Program-made: the position numbers and the translations under genes
Source of the DNA: Fibrobacterales bacterium
GTDB taxonomy: Bacteria; Fibrobacterota; Fibrobacteria; Fibrobacterales; Fibrobacteraceae
Direction: 5' to 3'
Assembly: GCA_025997455.1 (NCBI GenBank)
Contig: BNUP01000082.1
Span: 1 to 9,503 of the forward strand
DNA: 9,503 nucleotides
Shown: positions 1-6,894 of the stretch, one piece after another
How positions within the stretch are numbered: position 1 is the first letter of the stretch
How the letters are laid out: every line of letters begins with the position of its first letter
Notes under the pieces: generated by a model
The model's input: only the letters and a program-made list of their open reading frames with translations
The model's database searches: none
Told to the model about the DNA's origin: nothing

Positions 1-75
1 CCACGCCGCAGATTCATAGCCTTGCGGAAGCAGTTCTTGTAGTTGCTCTATGTTGTTTTTTTGCCCTGTTGGCAT
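1..75 (-). CDS. Possible transposase, N-terminal 25 codons only (runs off left edge)
   Basis: An ATG at 75-73 on the minus strand opens a frame that stays open to base 1 and reads MPTGQKNNIEQLQELLPQGY followed by ESAAW. The start is well supported: reading toward the ATG, an AGAGG Shine-Dalgarno sequence lies about seven bases upstream, the best one in the window. The EQLQELLPQGYE pattern resembles N-termini of IS4-like DDE transposases (LPxGYE followed by an alpha-helical segment). That is recalled resemblance from a very short stretch; no catalytic residue is visible. The spacer of about 60 bases to the caspase-like gene ends in a GGGG-AACG-CCCC hairpin, which could belong to an insertion-sequence end. 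It could equally be an unrelated small gene. Confidence 0.4.
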   Translation of the reverse strand, partial: MPTGQKNNIEQLQELLPQGYESAAW

Positions 76-122
76 AGTAGTACCTCTATGCCTAATATAC
101 ATTTATTTAACTTCGTGCGTAT

Positions 123-134
123 GGGGAACGCCCC
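123..134. repeat. Short GC hairpin just downstream of the caspase-like gene
   Basis: GGGG-AACG-CCCC forms a 4-bp stem with a 4-base loop, two bases beyond the TAG stop (139-137) of the caspase-like gene. On the minus strand it is followed by ATACGCACG rather than a T tract, so it is a poor intrinsic terminator. It could be the tip of an insertion-sequence end belonging to the partial gene at 1-75. Confidence 0.3.
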
Positions 135-136
135 CG

Positions 137-2497
137 CTAAAATTTCCCAACCGTCAAGCCAGCGTAAATTCCTGGGAAAACTCGAACTTTGTAATCGCCA
201 AAAGTCCAATGCCAATGATAATCGCCTCTGGGGCTTAAATCAAAACCTTCCGCACCGTGCCTTTGGAGAACATTCGCAGATACCCCGCTTGAAATACCCA
301 AATATTCAAAGATACGGTAAGTTCCTCCAAATCGCAGACGGTTTAGTTGATTGTTATCGTCCTTTGCCTCAAACGCCGTTTTTGAATGCACAACATTTCC
401 CCAAGCGTAATCCAAACTGAAATGCGTTCCTCTTCTGCCGAAATTCGTTCCAAAACCGAGCAGCCAAATTTGCGGTTCATAACTCTTTTTCATCGCCATT
501 TGATAATCGAGTAAAGTGTATAAATACGGAGTTCCGAGTTGCACAAGTATGGCGGCATTACCCATTTCGTTTGTATAAATTGTGCCGTTGTAAATGCCGT
601 TACCGACTATGTTTATTAAACCGATTGGCGTGCGTTCGCTGTGCCCGCTAATATTTATCACTCCGATTTGCCTATCGACCGATCCGCCAATATTTATCAC
701 TCCCGCCTGCAATTTCCCTACCGACCCTGCGACATTTATCACCCCGCCTTGCACATAACCTACCGACCCTGCGGCATTGATAACTCCGCCTTGCACATAA
801 CCTACCGACCCTGCGGCATTGATAACCCCGCCCTGCACATAATCAACAGACCCTGCAGCGTTAATACCCCCGCCATGACCGGAAATCGTATTTCCCAAAT
901 TTATAACTCCGCCTTGCACGCCGAGCAAACTGTCGCTCAACATATTTATCACTCCTGCTTGCACGCCATAACCGTCGGCAGACGCATTTATAATTCCCGC
1001 CTGTGCCCCTTTGAATTTTCCGTAAGTCACATTTGTAACACCGGCTTGCACACCGTATATTTTATTTGCCACATTCAAAACGGGAGAAATTTGCGTTCCG
1101 TAAAGTTCGTCAATTGACACATTTGCAACCATACTTCCTTGCGCACCGCTCATATATTCCCGCGAGAGGTTGCCGAGTAGAGAAATTTGCGTGCCTATAA
1201 ACGGGCGCTTCACATCTGTAAAAAAGAAACCCAATCGAATGCCGTTTGTAGGTTTATCGGCAGAAGAATAAAAATTGAACTCCGGAGAGAATGTAGCCTT
1301 TTTTGCACTGTCTATAGCAGATAAACTTGAGTCTGCGTTACCTCTTGCAATTGCCGTTTCTTTATCTATGGTTTTGAGGTCGTTCATAGAGAGAACTTGT
1401 TTTTTACCGTTTGCAAGGGTTATATCACCTGCTTTCCAATTGCGGCTCGGTGCTTCCATTTGAACGGAATAAGTTCCGGGAGGCAAACCGAGTTCCAAAG
1501 ATTTTCCCTCTCTTTTGTAGAGTTCCGCCACCAAATTTCCTTTATCGTCTCTAACAAAAAATCTGCCTTCCAATTGTTCGTTCAAAACCAAACCCGCACC
1601 TATTTCGCGGAGGTCTGTCATAACAACATCTCCCGTTCCCGCTAAGTTCATATCGCGACTCGGATGTTGAGTGCCGCCGCTCGTGCTCTGTGTGCTTTGC
1701 AGAGTTTCGTTAAACGCAAATTGATACGCCTCGTTTAGAGTCACTTTTCCATCGCCCGTCATATCTGCCGCACCGCGAAGACCGCTCACCAATGCGTGGG
1801 TAAAGAAACTTCCCTTTATGCGATCGCTCTCCTGACTTGCCTCGTTTTCATTTGAACTTGTGAGAAAAGCATAACCTTTCATTTCGGAACTCGCATCTTG
1901 CAAAAATGCAGGCTTTGAAACTCCGCCCTTTGTTCGCGTTATCGCTCCGCTCCCGCATGCATCTAACACCGCAACCTTCACATCTGCATCTATTTTATTG
2001 ACTGAATTTCTAAAATCGCTCCAAGAAAACACATCTCCGTTTATGCGAAGACCCTGCTCGTCTGCGTGTCCGCTGTAATAAACCAAAACCTCCTTACGAA
2101 CATTGCCCTTGCTGTTTCCGAGTTCTGTTCTGTCGCTACCGTGTTCCATTTTACTCTTGCCGTTTCCGTGTTCAATTTTATTCTTGTCATTACCGAGTTC
2201 CCTTTTGTCATTCCCGCGAAGGCGGGAATCAAGGTTTCTAAAACCCTCCGCGAGCGAGGCGGCTGTAGGGTTATTCACCCTGAATATATTCGCCTGCGGA
2301 ATACCGCCCATTTGCGAAAGAACCGTTGCAAACGCGTTCGCATCGCTTTCTGCATAGCGGAGTTTAATCCTGTCTGCTCCGCCGTTATTTGCACCCACAA
2401 CCAACAAATACCGTTCAATTTTGGCTTCGTTTTGTTGTGCGGCAAGTGTAAAAGCCGCCGAAAATACCATCGCGAGAATAAAAATTGTCTTTTTCAT
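137..2497 (-). CDS. Secreted caspase-like (peptidase C14) protein with GVQxGxxN surface repeats
   Basis: 786 residues. An ATG at 2569 is in frame, but the ATG at 2497 is preferred because it begins MKKTIFILAMVFSAAFTLAA, a clear signal peptide with likely cleavage after LAA, and because 2535-2569 is a copy of an intergenic repeat. Domains, numbered from this start: caspase core about 30-235, starting YLLVVGANNGG, with probable catalytic His144 (VYYSGHAD) and Cys181 (LDACGSG); EF-hand-like loop 245-256 (DMTGDGKVTLNE); beta-sandwich-like segment about 302-376 containing GLPPGTYSVQ; GVQxGxxN repeats about 456-631, including 14-residue tandem copies of GYVQGGVINAAGSV; and an aromatic, beta-rich C-terminus about 641-786 ending GLTVGKF, like an outer-membrane barrel. 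Residues 90-132 are a low-complexity insert inside the caspase fold. The family is normally Cys/His proteases cutting after basic or acidic residues; the target here is unknown. The repeats recall surface-repeat proteins of other Gram-negatives. The protease fold is well supported, the surface location is inferred. Confidence 0.88.
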   Translation of the reverse strand: MKKTIFILAMVFSAAFTLAAQQNEAKIERYLLVVGANNGGADRIKLRYAESDANAFATVLSQMGGIPQANIFRVNNPTAASLAEGFRNLDSRLRGNDKRELGNDKNKIEHGNGKSKMEHGSDRTELGNSKGNVRKEVLVYYSGHADEQGLRINGDVFSWSDFRNSVNKIDADVKVAVLDACGSGAITRTKGGVSKPAFLQDASSEMKGYAFLTSSNENEASQESDRIKGSFFTHALVSGLRGAADMTGDGKVTLNEAYQFAFNETLQSTQSTSGGTQHPSRDMNLAGTGDVVMTDLREIGAGLVLNEQLEGRFFVRDDKGNLVAELYKREGKSLELGLPPGTYSVQMEAPSRNWKAGDITLANGKKQVLSMNDLKTIDKETAIARGNADSSLSAIDSAKKATFSPEFNFYSSADKPTNGIRLGFFFTDVKRPFIGTQISLLGNLSREYMSGAQGSMVANVSIDELYGTQISPVLNVANKIYGVQAGVTNVTYGKFKGAQAGIINASADGYGVQAGVINMLSDSLLGVQGGVINLGNTISGHGGGINAAGSVDYVQGGVINAAGSVGYVQGGVINAAGSVGYVQGGVINVAGSVGKLQAGVINIGGSVDRQIGVINISGHSERTPIGLINIVGNGIYNGTIYTNEMGNAAILVQLGTPYLYTLLDYQMAMKKSYEPQIWLLGFGTNFGRRGTHFSLDYAWGNVVHSKTAFEAKDDNNQLNRLRFGGTYRIFEYLGISSGVSANVLQRHGAEGFDLSPRGDYHWHWTFGDYKVRVFPGIYAGLTVGKF
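668..877 (-). repeat. 42-bp in-frame tandem repeats (14 residues each)
   Basis: Five units of 42 bases encode versions of GYVQGGVINAAGSV within the caspase-like gene. Units 752-793 and 794-835 differ at only two third-codon positions (ACT/ACC and CCT/CCC in plus-strand terms) and both still specify the same residues. Units at 710-751 and 836-877 are close, and the outer one at 668-709 has drifted further. The repeats sit inside a longer GVQxGxxN region spanning roughly 605-1132. The near identity of the central units indicates recent duplication by slippage or unequal exchange, and the 42-base period keeps the frame. Confidence 0.85.
2102..2230 (-). repeat. In-frame low-complexity insert in the caspase domain, seeded by a palindromic repeat
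   Basis: Bases 2207-2230 hold an interspersed palindrome, ATTCCCGC-GAAG-GCGGGAAT (2210-2229), encoding DSRLRGND on the minus strand. Next to it are degenerate units sharing a CCGNGTTC core that start at 2117, 2138, 2165, 2192 and 2213, with spacings of 21, 27, 27 and 21 bases, all multiples of three. They encode variations on GNDK/GNGK/GSDR/GNSK, the same residues the tail of the palindrome encodes. The insert separates the helix ending AASLAEGFRNL from the strand VLVYYSGHAD carrying the catalytic His, so it should form a hydrophilic surface loop that leaves the fold intact. Confidence 0.75.
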
Positions 2498-2534
2498 ACC
2501 TATTAAACACCTAATGTAGTCAAAAGTGTCACTC

Positions 2535-2569
2535 TTTTTTTTGTGGCGTTCGGCACACACCGCGTTCAC
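2535..2569 (+). repeat. 35-bp dispersed repeat, copy 1
   Basis: A run of eight T residues followed by a GC-rich stretch ending CACACCGCGTTCAC. It aligns without gaps to 8530-8564 with 30 of 35 positions identical, the differences clustered in the middle (GTGG/GGGG and CGGCAC/CTATCC). Same orientation as copy 2. Confidence 0.7.
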
Positions 2570-2631
2570 AATTTTTTACTCGGCGGTGCGGGGTGGGGAA
2601 AGGGGGAAGGGAGAGGATCGCCTGTTTTGTG

Positions 2632-2655
2632 GTAGGGGCAGCATTTATGCCGCCC
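2632..2655 (+). repeat. GTAGGGG-type hairpin repeat, copy 1
   Basis: GTAG followed by a near-palindrome, GGGCAGCAT-TT-ATGCCGCCC (2636-2655), with one A/C mismatch in a 9-bp stem. Same layout as the copies at 8424-8450 and 8458-8481 but with a different stem sequence. It lies between the RND gene and the caspase-like gene. It lacks a following T tract on either strand, so it reads as a dispersed repeat and not a terminator. Confidence 0.6.
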
Positions 2656-2712
2656 AAAATATGCAAGGAGGTTGCCGGTCTATGCCCGCACTGCCGAGCA
2701 CACCAAAAAAAA

Positions 2713-5700
2713 TCAATCGAACTTCGCGTCTTTTGGTATCATTCCAAATTTGCGTTTCATAAAGATTTTTAAACTCTCTAACAAACTGTAAATAACGGGC
2801 ACAACTATGAGTGACAAGAAGAAAGAACTCGTCATTCCGCCGATAATCACCCAACCGATACCAACTTTCCATTCAGAACCCGCACCCGATGCCAAGGCAA
2901 TTGGCAACATACCCACAATACAGGCAAGAGCCGTCATTAAAATGGGGCGGAAACGAATTTCCACAGCCTTCACCAACGCCTTATAAACGCTGTTTTCCTG
3001 CTTTTTAATTTGGTTTGTAAAATCCACCACCAAAATAGCATTTTTGGTTACCAAACCCACAAGCATAATAATGCCGAGCAAACTGAATATGCTTAGCGTG
3101 TTGCCAGTGAGAGCCAAAGCCCACAATGCTCCGATAATGGAAAGCGGTATGGAGAACAACACCACAAACGGATACAGATAACTCTCATAAAGTGCGACCA
3201 TCACCAAATATACCAATATAATTGAGGCAAACAAAGCGATGAACAAAGAGCCAAACGCCTCGCCCTGCTGTTTTAGATTACCTTCTAATTTGTAAGTGAT
3301 TTCGGGATAGGGTTCGAGTTGTTGTTTAAGCCTAACTTGCAGAGAATCGCCCACCTCGCCAATTGATTTGCCCTCGAACCACCCTTGAATTGTCACGGAC
3401 GGTAAGCGACCATATCGTTCCATTTGTGTGGGACCGGAACCTTCGGTAATATCGGCAACCTGCTTTAATTTCACCGCACCGCCAAGCCCGCTCAGCATTG
3501 TTAAATTGCCCACATCTTCGGCACTCCTGCGGTCAAAGTCATCAAAACGAACATTTATATCGTATTGATAATCGCCCTGTAAAAACTGTGCGGTTTGGCT
3601 ACCCGCAAATGCGTATTGCAAAGTTCCGCCCACAGAACCCAGATCTAAACCCAACCGAGCCATTTTTTCTCTATCAACCTGCACCACAACTTCGGGACTT
3701 CCCAAATCGGAACTGAGTTTTATTGTGCGGAGACCGGGAGTGTTTTTTAGGGAATCTAACATCCGTGTGGCAAACATCAGCAAACTATCGCGATTTGAAC
3801 TTTGGAGCACCAACTGTATGGGAGCCTGATTTCCTCCGCCCGCCATCATAGATGCGGCTTGCACGGTGGATTTTACTCCTGCAAAATTTCCGTTAATGTA
3901 TCTCTGCAAATCTGCGGCAATTTGTTCGCTTGAGCGAGACCTCAATTTTTTGTCCACCATTTTAACCGTAATGGTAGATTTGTAGGTTCCGCCCGAACTG
4001 AAACGAGAACTATTTGCACCAACGCCCGTATATTCACTAGTAACCTCAGGCAAAGTCAAAATGTATTCCTCAACTTGGCGGGTGAGAACATCGTTTTGCT
4101 CCACCGAAATATCTTTGGGATATTCAAGCGATACGGAAACACCGTCATTATCACCGTTTGCCACTAATTCCGCTCCTATAAAACCGAGAGGAATCAACGC
4201 TACGGAAACCACAAATAAAATAACCGTTAAAACAATGGTAATTATGCGATGACTGAGTCCCCAATGCAAAACAGATAAAATAATTTTATGGAAATATCCG
4301 ACTATTTGTTCAAAGTAATAGAGAATACTGCCCCAAATCCCTTTGTTTTCAATGTGGGTGAGTTTGCCGAAACTACTCGTCATTAAAGGCACAACGGTAA
4401 ATGCAACCAAAAGAGAAATGAGCACCGAAATAACAATGGTTAAACCGAATGCTTGGAAAATCGGGCGCACCATACTCTGTGCAATGGACACGGGTAAAAA
4501 CACCACCAAAAGCACCAAAGTAATAGACAACACAGAAAGACCGATTTCTTTAACACCGTCAATACTCGCCTGCAACGGGCTTTTACCGAGTTCCATGTGG
4601 CGGTAAATGTTTTCCAAAACCACAATGGCATCATCTACCAAAGTTCCTATCATAAGCGAGAGTGCGAGCAGGGTTATTATGTTGAGGGTAAAGTCCATCA
4701 CCGAGAGACCTATAAACGCCGTAATTAACGAAAGCGGCACCGAAACCATCACGATAAAACCATTGCGAATGGAGTGCAAAAAGAACACCATAAGAATCGT
4801 CACAAACAGAACGGCAAGTCCCAAATCTTCCATAACCGACCTTGCGGCATTGCTGATAAATACGGAAGTATCGTCTGCTATCTTAAAATGAATTCCCTGT
4901 GCTTTGTATTGTTCCTCAATCGCTTTAATTTTAGTTTTTACCTGATTTGCTATATCTACCGTGTTTGCATCTTCTTGCTTTGACACATACACACCCACAG
5001 CCGGCTGACCGTCTAATCGGTAATAACCGCTCACATCTTTTACCGCATCTACCACCTCGGCAATTGTGCCTATTTTGAGGAGCGAACCATCGGAGTTTCG
5101 GCGAATCACGGTATTTCTAATGTCATCTAAAGATGCATACTTTGCGGAAAGTCGAATGGAACTCGTTAAACTATCTGAGCGAATGTTGCCTGCGGGAAAA
5201 TTTAAGTTATTGGTTGTAACGGTATTTACCACCTGCAATATGGATAAATTGTAAGCGTTTAATTTTAGGGGATCTATATTTACCTGAATTTCGCGCTCGG
5301 TGGCAGCCATCACAGAAACTTCACCCACACCCGCGATACTTTGAATATCCGGCATAATGCGGTAGGTGAGTAAATCGTTCAGTTCGGTGCCCGGAATGTT
5401 ATCTGCGGTAACTGCCAAGGTGATAATAGGCATTGCGTTCATATTGAGTTTAATTACCGTAGGTTCGTATATTTCATCGGGGAGTTGCATTTTAGCGCCA
5501 TTGACCAAACGAGTCGCCTCTTGGATGGACACATCTACATCCACTCCCTGCTTTAGTTCCACAATGATAATACCCGCACCCTCCATAGAAATGCCGCGAA
5601 GGTTGGTAACACCCGGCACGGAAGAAAGCGTTTCTTCCAAGACCTTGGTAACTGAATTTTCTACCTCAGACGGACCTGCACCCGGGTAAACAACCAAGGT

Positions 5701-5838
5701 GATAAAGAGGGGAAATTCAATGTTTGGCATCATCTCATAGCGCAAACTGTTATAACTGATACCGCCCAAAAAGGCGAGGATTGTAAATACCACCACTACA
5801 AAAGTAGGGCGTTTAATGGAAAGTTCCGAAATATTCAT
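2713..5838 (-). CDS. RND efflux pump, HAE1/AcrB-type inner-membrane transporter
   Basis: 1041 residues, the usual length for an AcrB/MexB-type permease. It should form a proton-driven trimer in the inner membrane that exports compounds through the adaptor and TolC-like partners encoded upstream. The N-terminus MNISELSIKRPTFVVVVFTI is the typical start running into TM1 (about 12-30). A large periplasmic loop (about 31-335) follows, then a TM2-6 block (about 336-490), TM7 about 530-550, a second periplasmic loop (about 555-860) and TM8-12 (about 862-1020). The proton relay is intact: Asp402 and Asp403 in TM4 (GTLVDDAIVVLEN) and Lys932 in TM10 (GLVTKNAILVVDF). The ATG overlaps the adaptor stop codon as ATGA (5835-5838), indicating translational coupling; a GAGGA lies about 11 bases upstream. 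Asp residues typical of HAE1 rather than heavy-metal (HME) pumps are seen, but substrate cannot be predicted. Confidence 0.96.
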   Translation of the reverse strand: MNISELSIKRPTFVVVVFTILAFLGGISYNSLRYEMMPNIEFPLFITLVVYPGAGPSEVENSVTKVLEETLSSVPGVTNLRGISMEGAGIIIVELKQGVDVDVSIQEATRLVNGAKMQLPDEIYEPTVIKLNMNAMPIITLAVTADNIPGTELNDLLTYRIMPDIQSIAGVGEVSVMAATEREIQVNIDPLKLNAYNLSILQVVNTVTTNNLNFPAGNIRSDSLTSSIRLSAKYASLDDIRNTVIRRNSDGSLLKIGTIAEVVDAVKDVSGYYRLDGQPAVGVYVSKQEDANTVDIANQVKTKIKAIEEQYKAQGIHFKIADDTSVFISNAARSVMEDLGLAVLFVTILMVFFLHSIRNGFIVMVSVPLSLITAFIGLSVMDFTLNIITLLALSLMIGTLVDDAIVVLENIYRHMELGKSPLQASIDGVKEIGLSVLSITLVLLVVFLPVSIAQSMVRPIFQAFGLTIVISVLISLLVAFTVVPLMTSSFGKLTHIENKGIWGSILYYFEQIVGYFHKIILSVLHWGLSHRIITIVLTVILFVVSVALIPLGFIGAELVANGDNDGVSVSLEYPKDISVEQNDVLTRQVEEYILTLPEVTSEYTGVGANSSRFSSGGTYKSTITVKMVDKKLRSRSSEQIAADLQRYINGNFAGVKSTVQAASMMAGGGNQAPIQLVLQSSNRDSLLMFATRMLDSLKNTPGLRTIKLSSDLGSPEVVVQVDREKMARLGLDLGSVGGTLQYAFAGSQTAQFLQGDYQYDINVRFDDFDRRSAEDVGNLTMLSGLGGAVKLKQVADITEGSGPTQMERYGRLPSVTIQGWFEGKSIGEVGDSLQVRLKQQLEPYPEITYKLEGNLKQQGEAFGSLFIALFASIILVYLVMVALYESYLYPFVVLFSIPLSIIGALWALALTGNTLSIFSLLGIIMLVGLVTKNAILVVDFTNQIKKQENSVYKALVKAVEIRFRPILMTALACIVGMLPIALASGAGSEWKVGIGWVIIGGMTSSFFLSLIVVPVIYSLLESLKIFMKRKFGMIPKDAKFD

Positions 5839-6893
5839 TTTCCCATAATCCTCACAGAACTACTGTCGTTTAGGTTTTGATGACCTGTAACCACAACTTC
5901 ATCGCCCATAGCGAGACCGCTTTTTACCACTGCATTGGTGCCTTCAACCACATCGAGGGTAAGCCTGCGCAAACGGGCAACGGAGCCTTCAACAACATAA
6001 ACTTTGGGGTCTTTTACACCATTGACAAGTGCGGTGCGGGGAATCACGGGCACGCCTTCCAAATTAGGCAGAGTGAAAGTTACGGAACCTGCAAGGTCGA
6101 GCCGCAGTTCGTCTTTCGGCACATTTTTCAATTGAACTTCCACATTATATCTGCCGCTCAAATCCGCCGCCACATTTAAGTTGGCTATCTCTGCAGGATA
6201 ATCTTTACTCAAAGCATCTATATGAACAACTACAGGCATACCGTTTTTTACCTGCACAATTTCATTTTCGGTTAAACCTACATTCATAACTAAGGTTGAA
6301 ATGTCCGCAACTTTATAAGTGGGTGCACCGCCGCCGAGCACAGAACCGACCTCTATAAATCGGGAGACCACCACGCCGTTTTGCGGGCTTTTTATTGTTG
6401 TGTTTGCCATCTGTTTTTCGAGAGCAACAACCGTGGAACGGGAACTCTCCACAGCCAAGCGGAGTTGATCCACAGTCTGTTGTGTAGCGGCACCTTGAGC
6501 AGCCAAATTGGAGAACCGCTCCAAATCGCGCTCCCCGTTGTTCAGGGATGCCTTTGCGGTAGCGAGTTGCGAACTGAGCACCGAGGCATCCACCAATGCA
6601 AGCGGAGTTCCCACCCAAACTTTATCGCCGACTTCGCGGTAAAACGCTTCTACCTGTCCTTGGGTTTCGGAGAGAACGGTCACTTGCCTTTTTGCCGCCA
6701 AAATGCCATCCACTTTAATGGATCTCTCAACAGACCTCGCTCCCACAGTTATTGTAGTCACGGGTATTTCGAGCGTTAGGGCTTGGCGAGCGGCTAACTC
6801 GGAGGAGCGTTTAGTTTTATTATGGTTAAGCAGGGCAAATGCACCACCTACAAGAACCACAACCAAGAAAATTATCAGGAGAGTCTTTTTCAT
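5835..6893 (-). CDS. RND efflux periplasmic adaptor subunit (membrane fusion protein)
   Basis: 352 residues, at the short end for the AcrA/MexA family. Residues 1-22 (MKKTLLIIFLVVVLVGGAFA plus LL) form an uncleaved anchor or signal peptide; there is no lipobox cysteine, so it is probably held by the helix and not by lipid. Next come the first half of the lipoyl/barrel-sandwich domain with GQVEAFYREVGDKVWVGTPL (79-98), a short coiled-coil hairpin (about 103-165), the second lipoyl half with TIKSPQNGVVV (166-176), a beta-barrel domain (about 198-275) and a membrane-proximal domain (about 280-352) with IPRTALV and GLAMGDEVVVTG. It links the pump to the TolC-like channel across the periplasm. It starts one base after the channel gene's stop codon and overlaps the pump gene by four bases. 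The short hairpin, about 60 residues in total, suggests tip contact with the channel without the longer hairpins of AcrA. Confidence 0.95.
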   Translation of the reverse strand: MKKTLLIIFLVVVLVGGAFALLNHNKTKRSSELAARQALTLEIPVTTITVGARSVERSIKVDGILAAKRQVTVLSETQGQVEAFYREVGDKVWVGTPLALVDASVLSSQLATAKASLNNGERDLERFSNLAAQGAATQQTVDQLRLAVESSRSTVVALEKQMANTTIKSPQNGVVVSRFIEVGSVLGGGAPTYKVADISTLVMNVGLTENEIVQVKNGMPVVVHIDALSKDYPAEIANLNVAADLSGRYNVEVQLKNVPKDELRLDLAGSVTFTLPNLEGVPVIPRTALVNGVKDPKVYVVEGSVARLRRLTLDVVEGTNAVVKSGLAMGDEVVVTGHQNLNDSSSVRIMGK

Positions 6894-6894
6894 A

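Larger units (their letters stand above)
2498..2712. other. Repeat-rich gap between RND pump and caspase-like gene
   Basis: 215 bases with no credible gene. It holds a 35-base segment (2535-2569) matched at 8530-8564, a purine-rich G stretch (2586-2614), a GTAGGGG-type hairpin (2632-2655) and a block at 2683-2702 that reads on the minus strand GGTGTGCTCGGCAGTGCGGG, related to blocks at 8347-8372 and 8841-8879. No hairpin followed by a T tract is seen after the RND stop codon, so read-through into the caspase-like gene is possible. Upstream of the 2497 ATG the minus strand reads GGTGTTTAATAGGT, offering only a weak Shine-Dalgarno. Confidence 0.6.

Noticed and set aside
668..877. CRISPR array
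   Set aside because: The 42-bp units are directly contiguous without spacers and encode in-frame protein repeats.
641..1117. 158-residue plus-strand open frame over the repeat domain
   Set aside because: It is the antisense of the 42-bp repeats in the caspase-like gene. The repeated codons keep it open; it has no ribosome binding site or family resemblance.
2498..2569. N-terminal extension of the caspase-like protein from the ATG at 2569
   Set aside because: It would place 24 hydrophilic residues before a clear signal peptide, and its bases overlap the dispersed 35-bp repeat at 2535-2569.
2632..2655. Intrinsic terminator after the RND gene
   Set aside because: The stem is reasonable, but neither strand has a T tract after it, and the same hairpin layout recurs elsewhere as a dispersed repeat.
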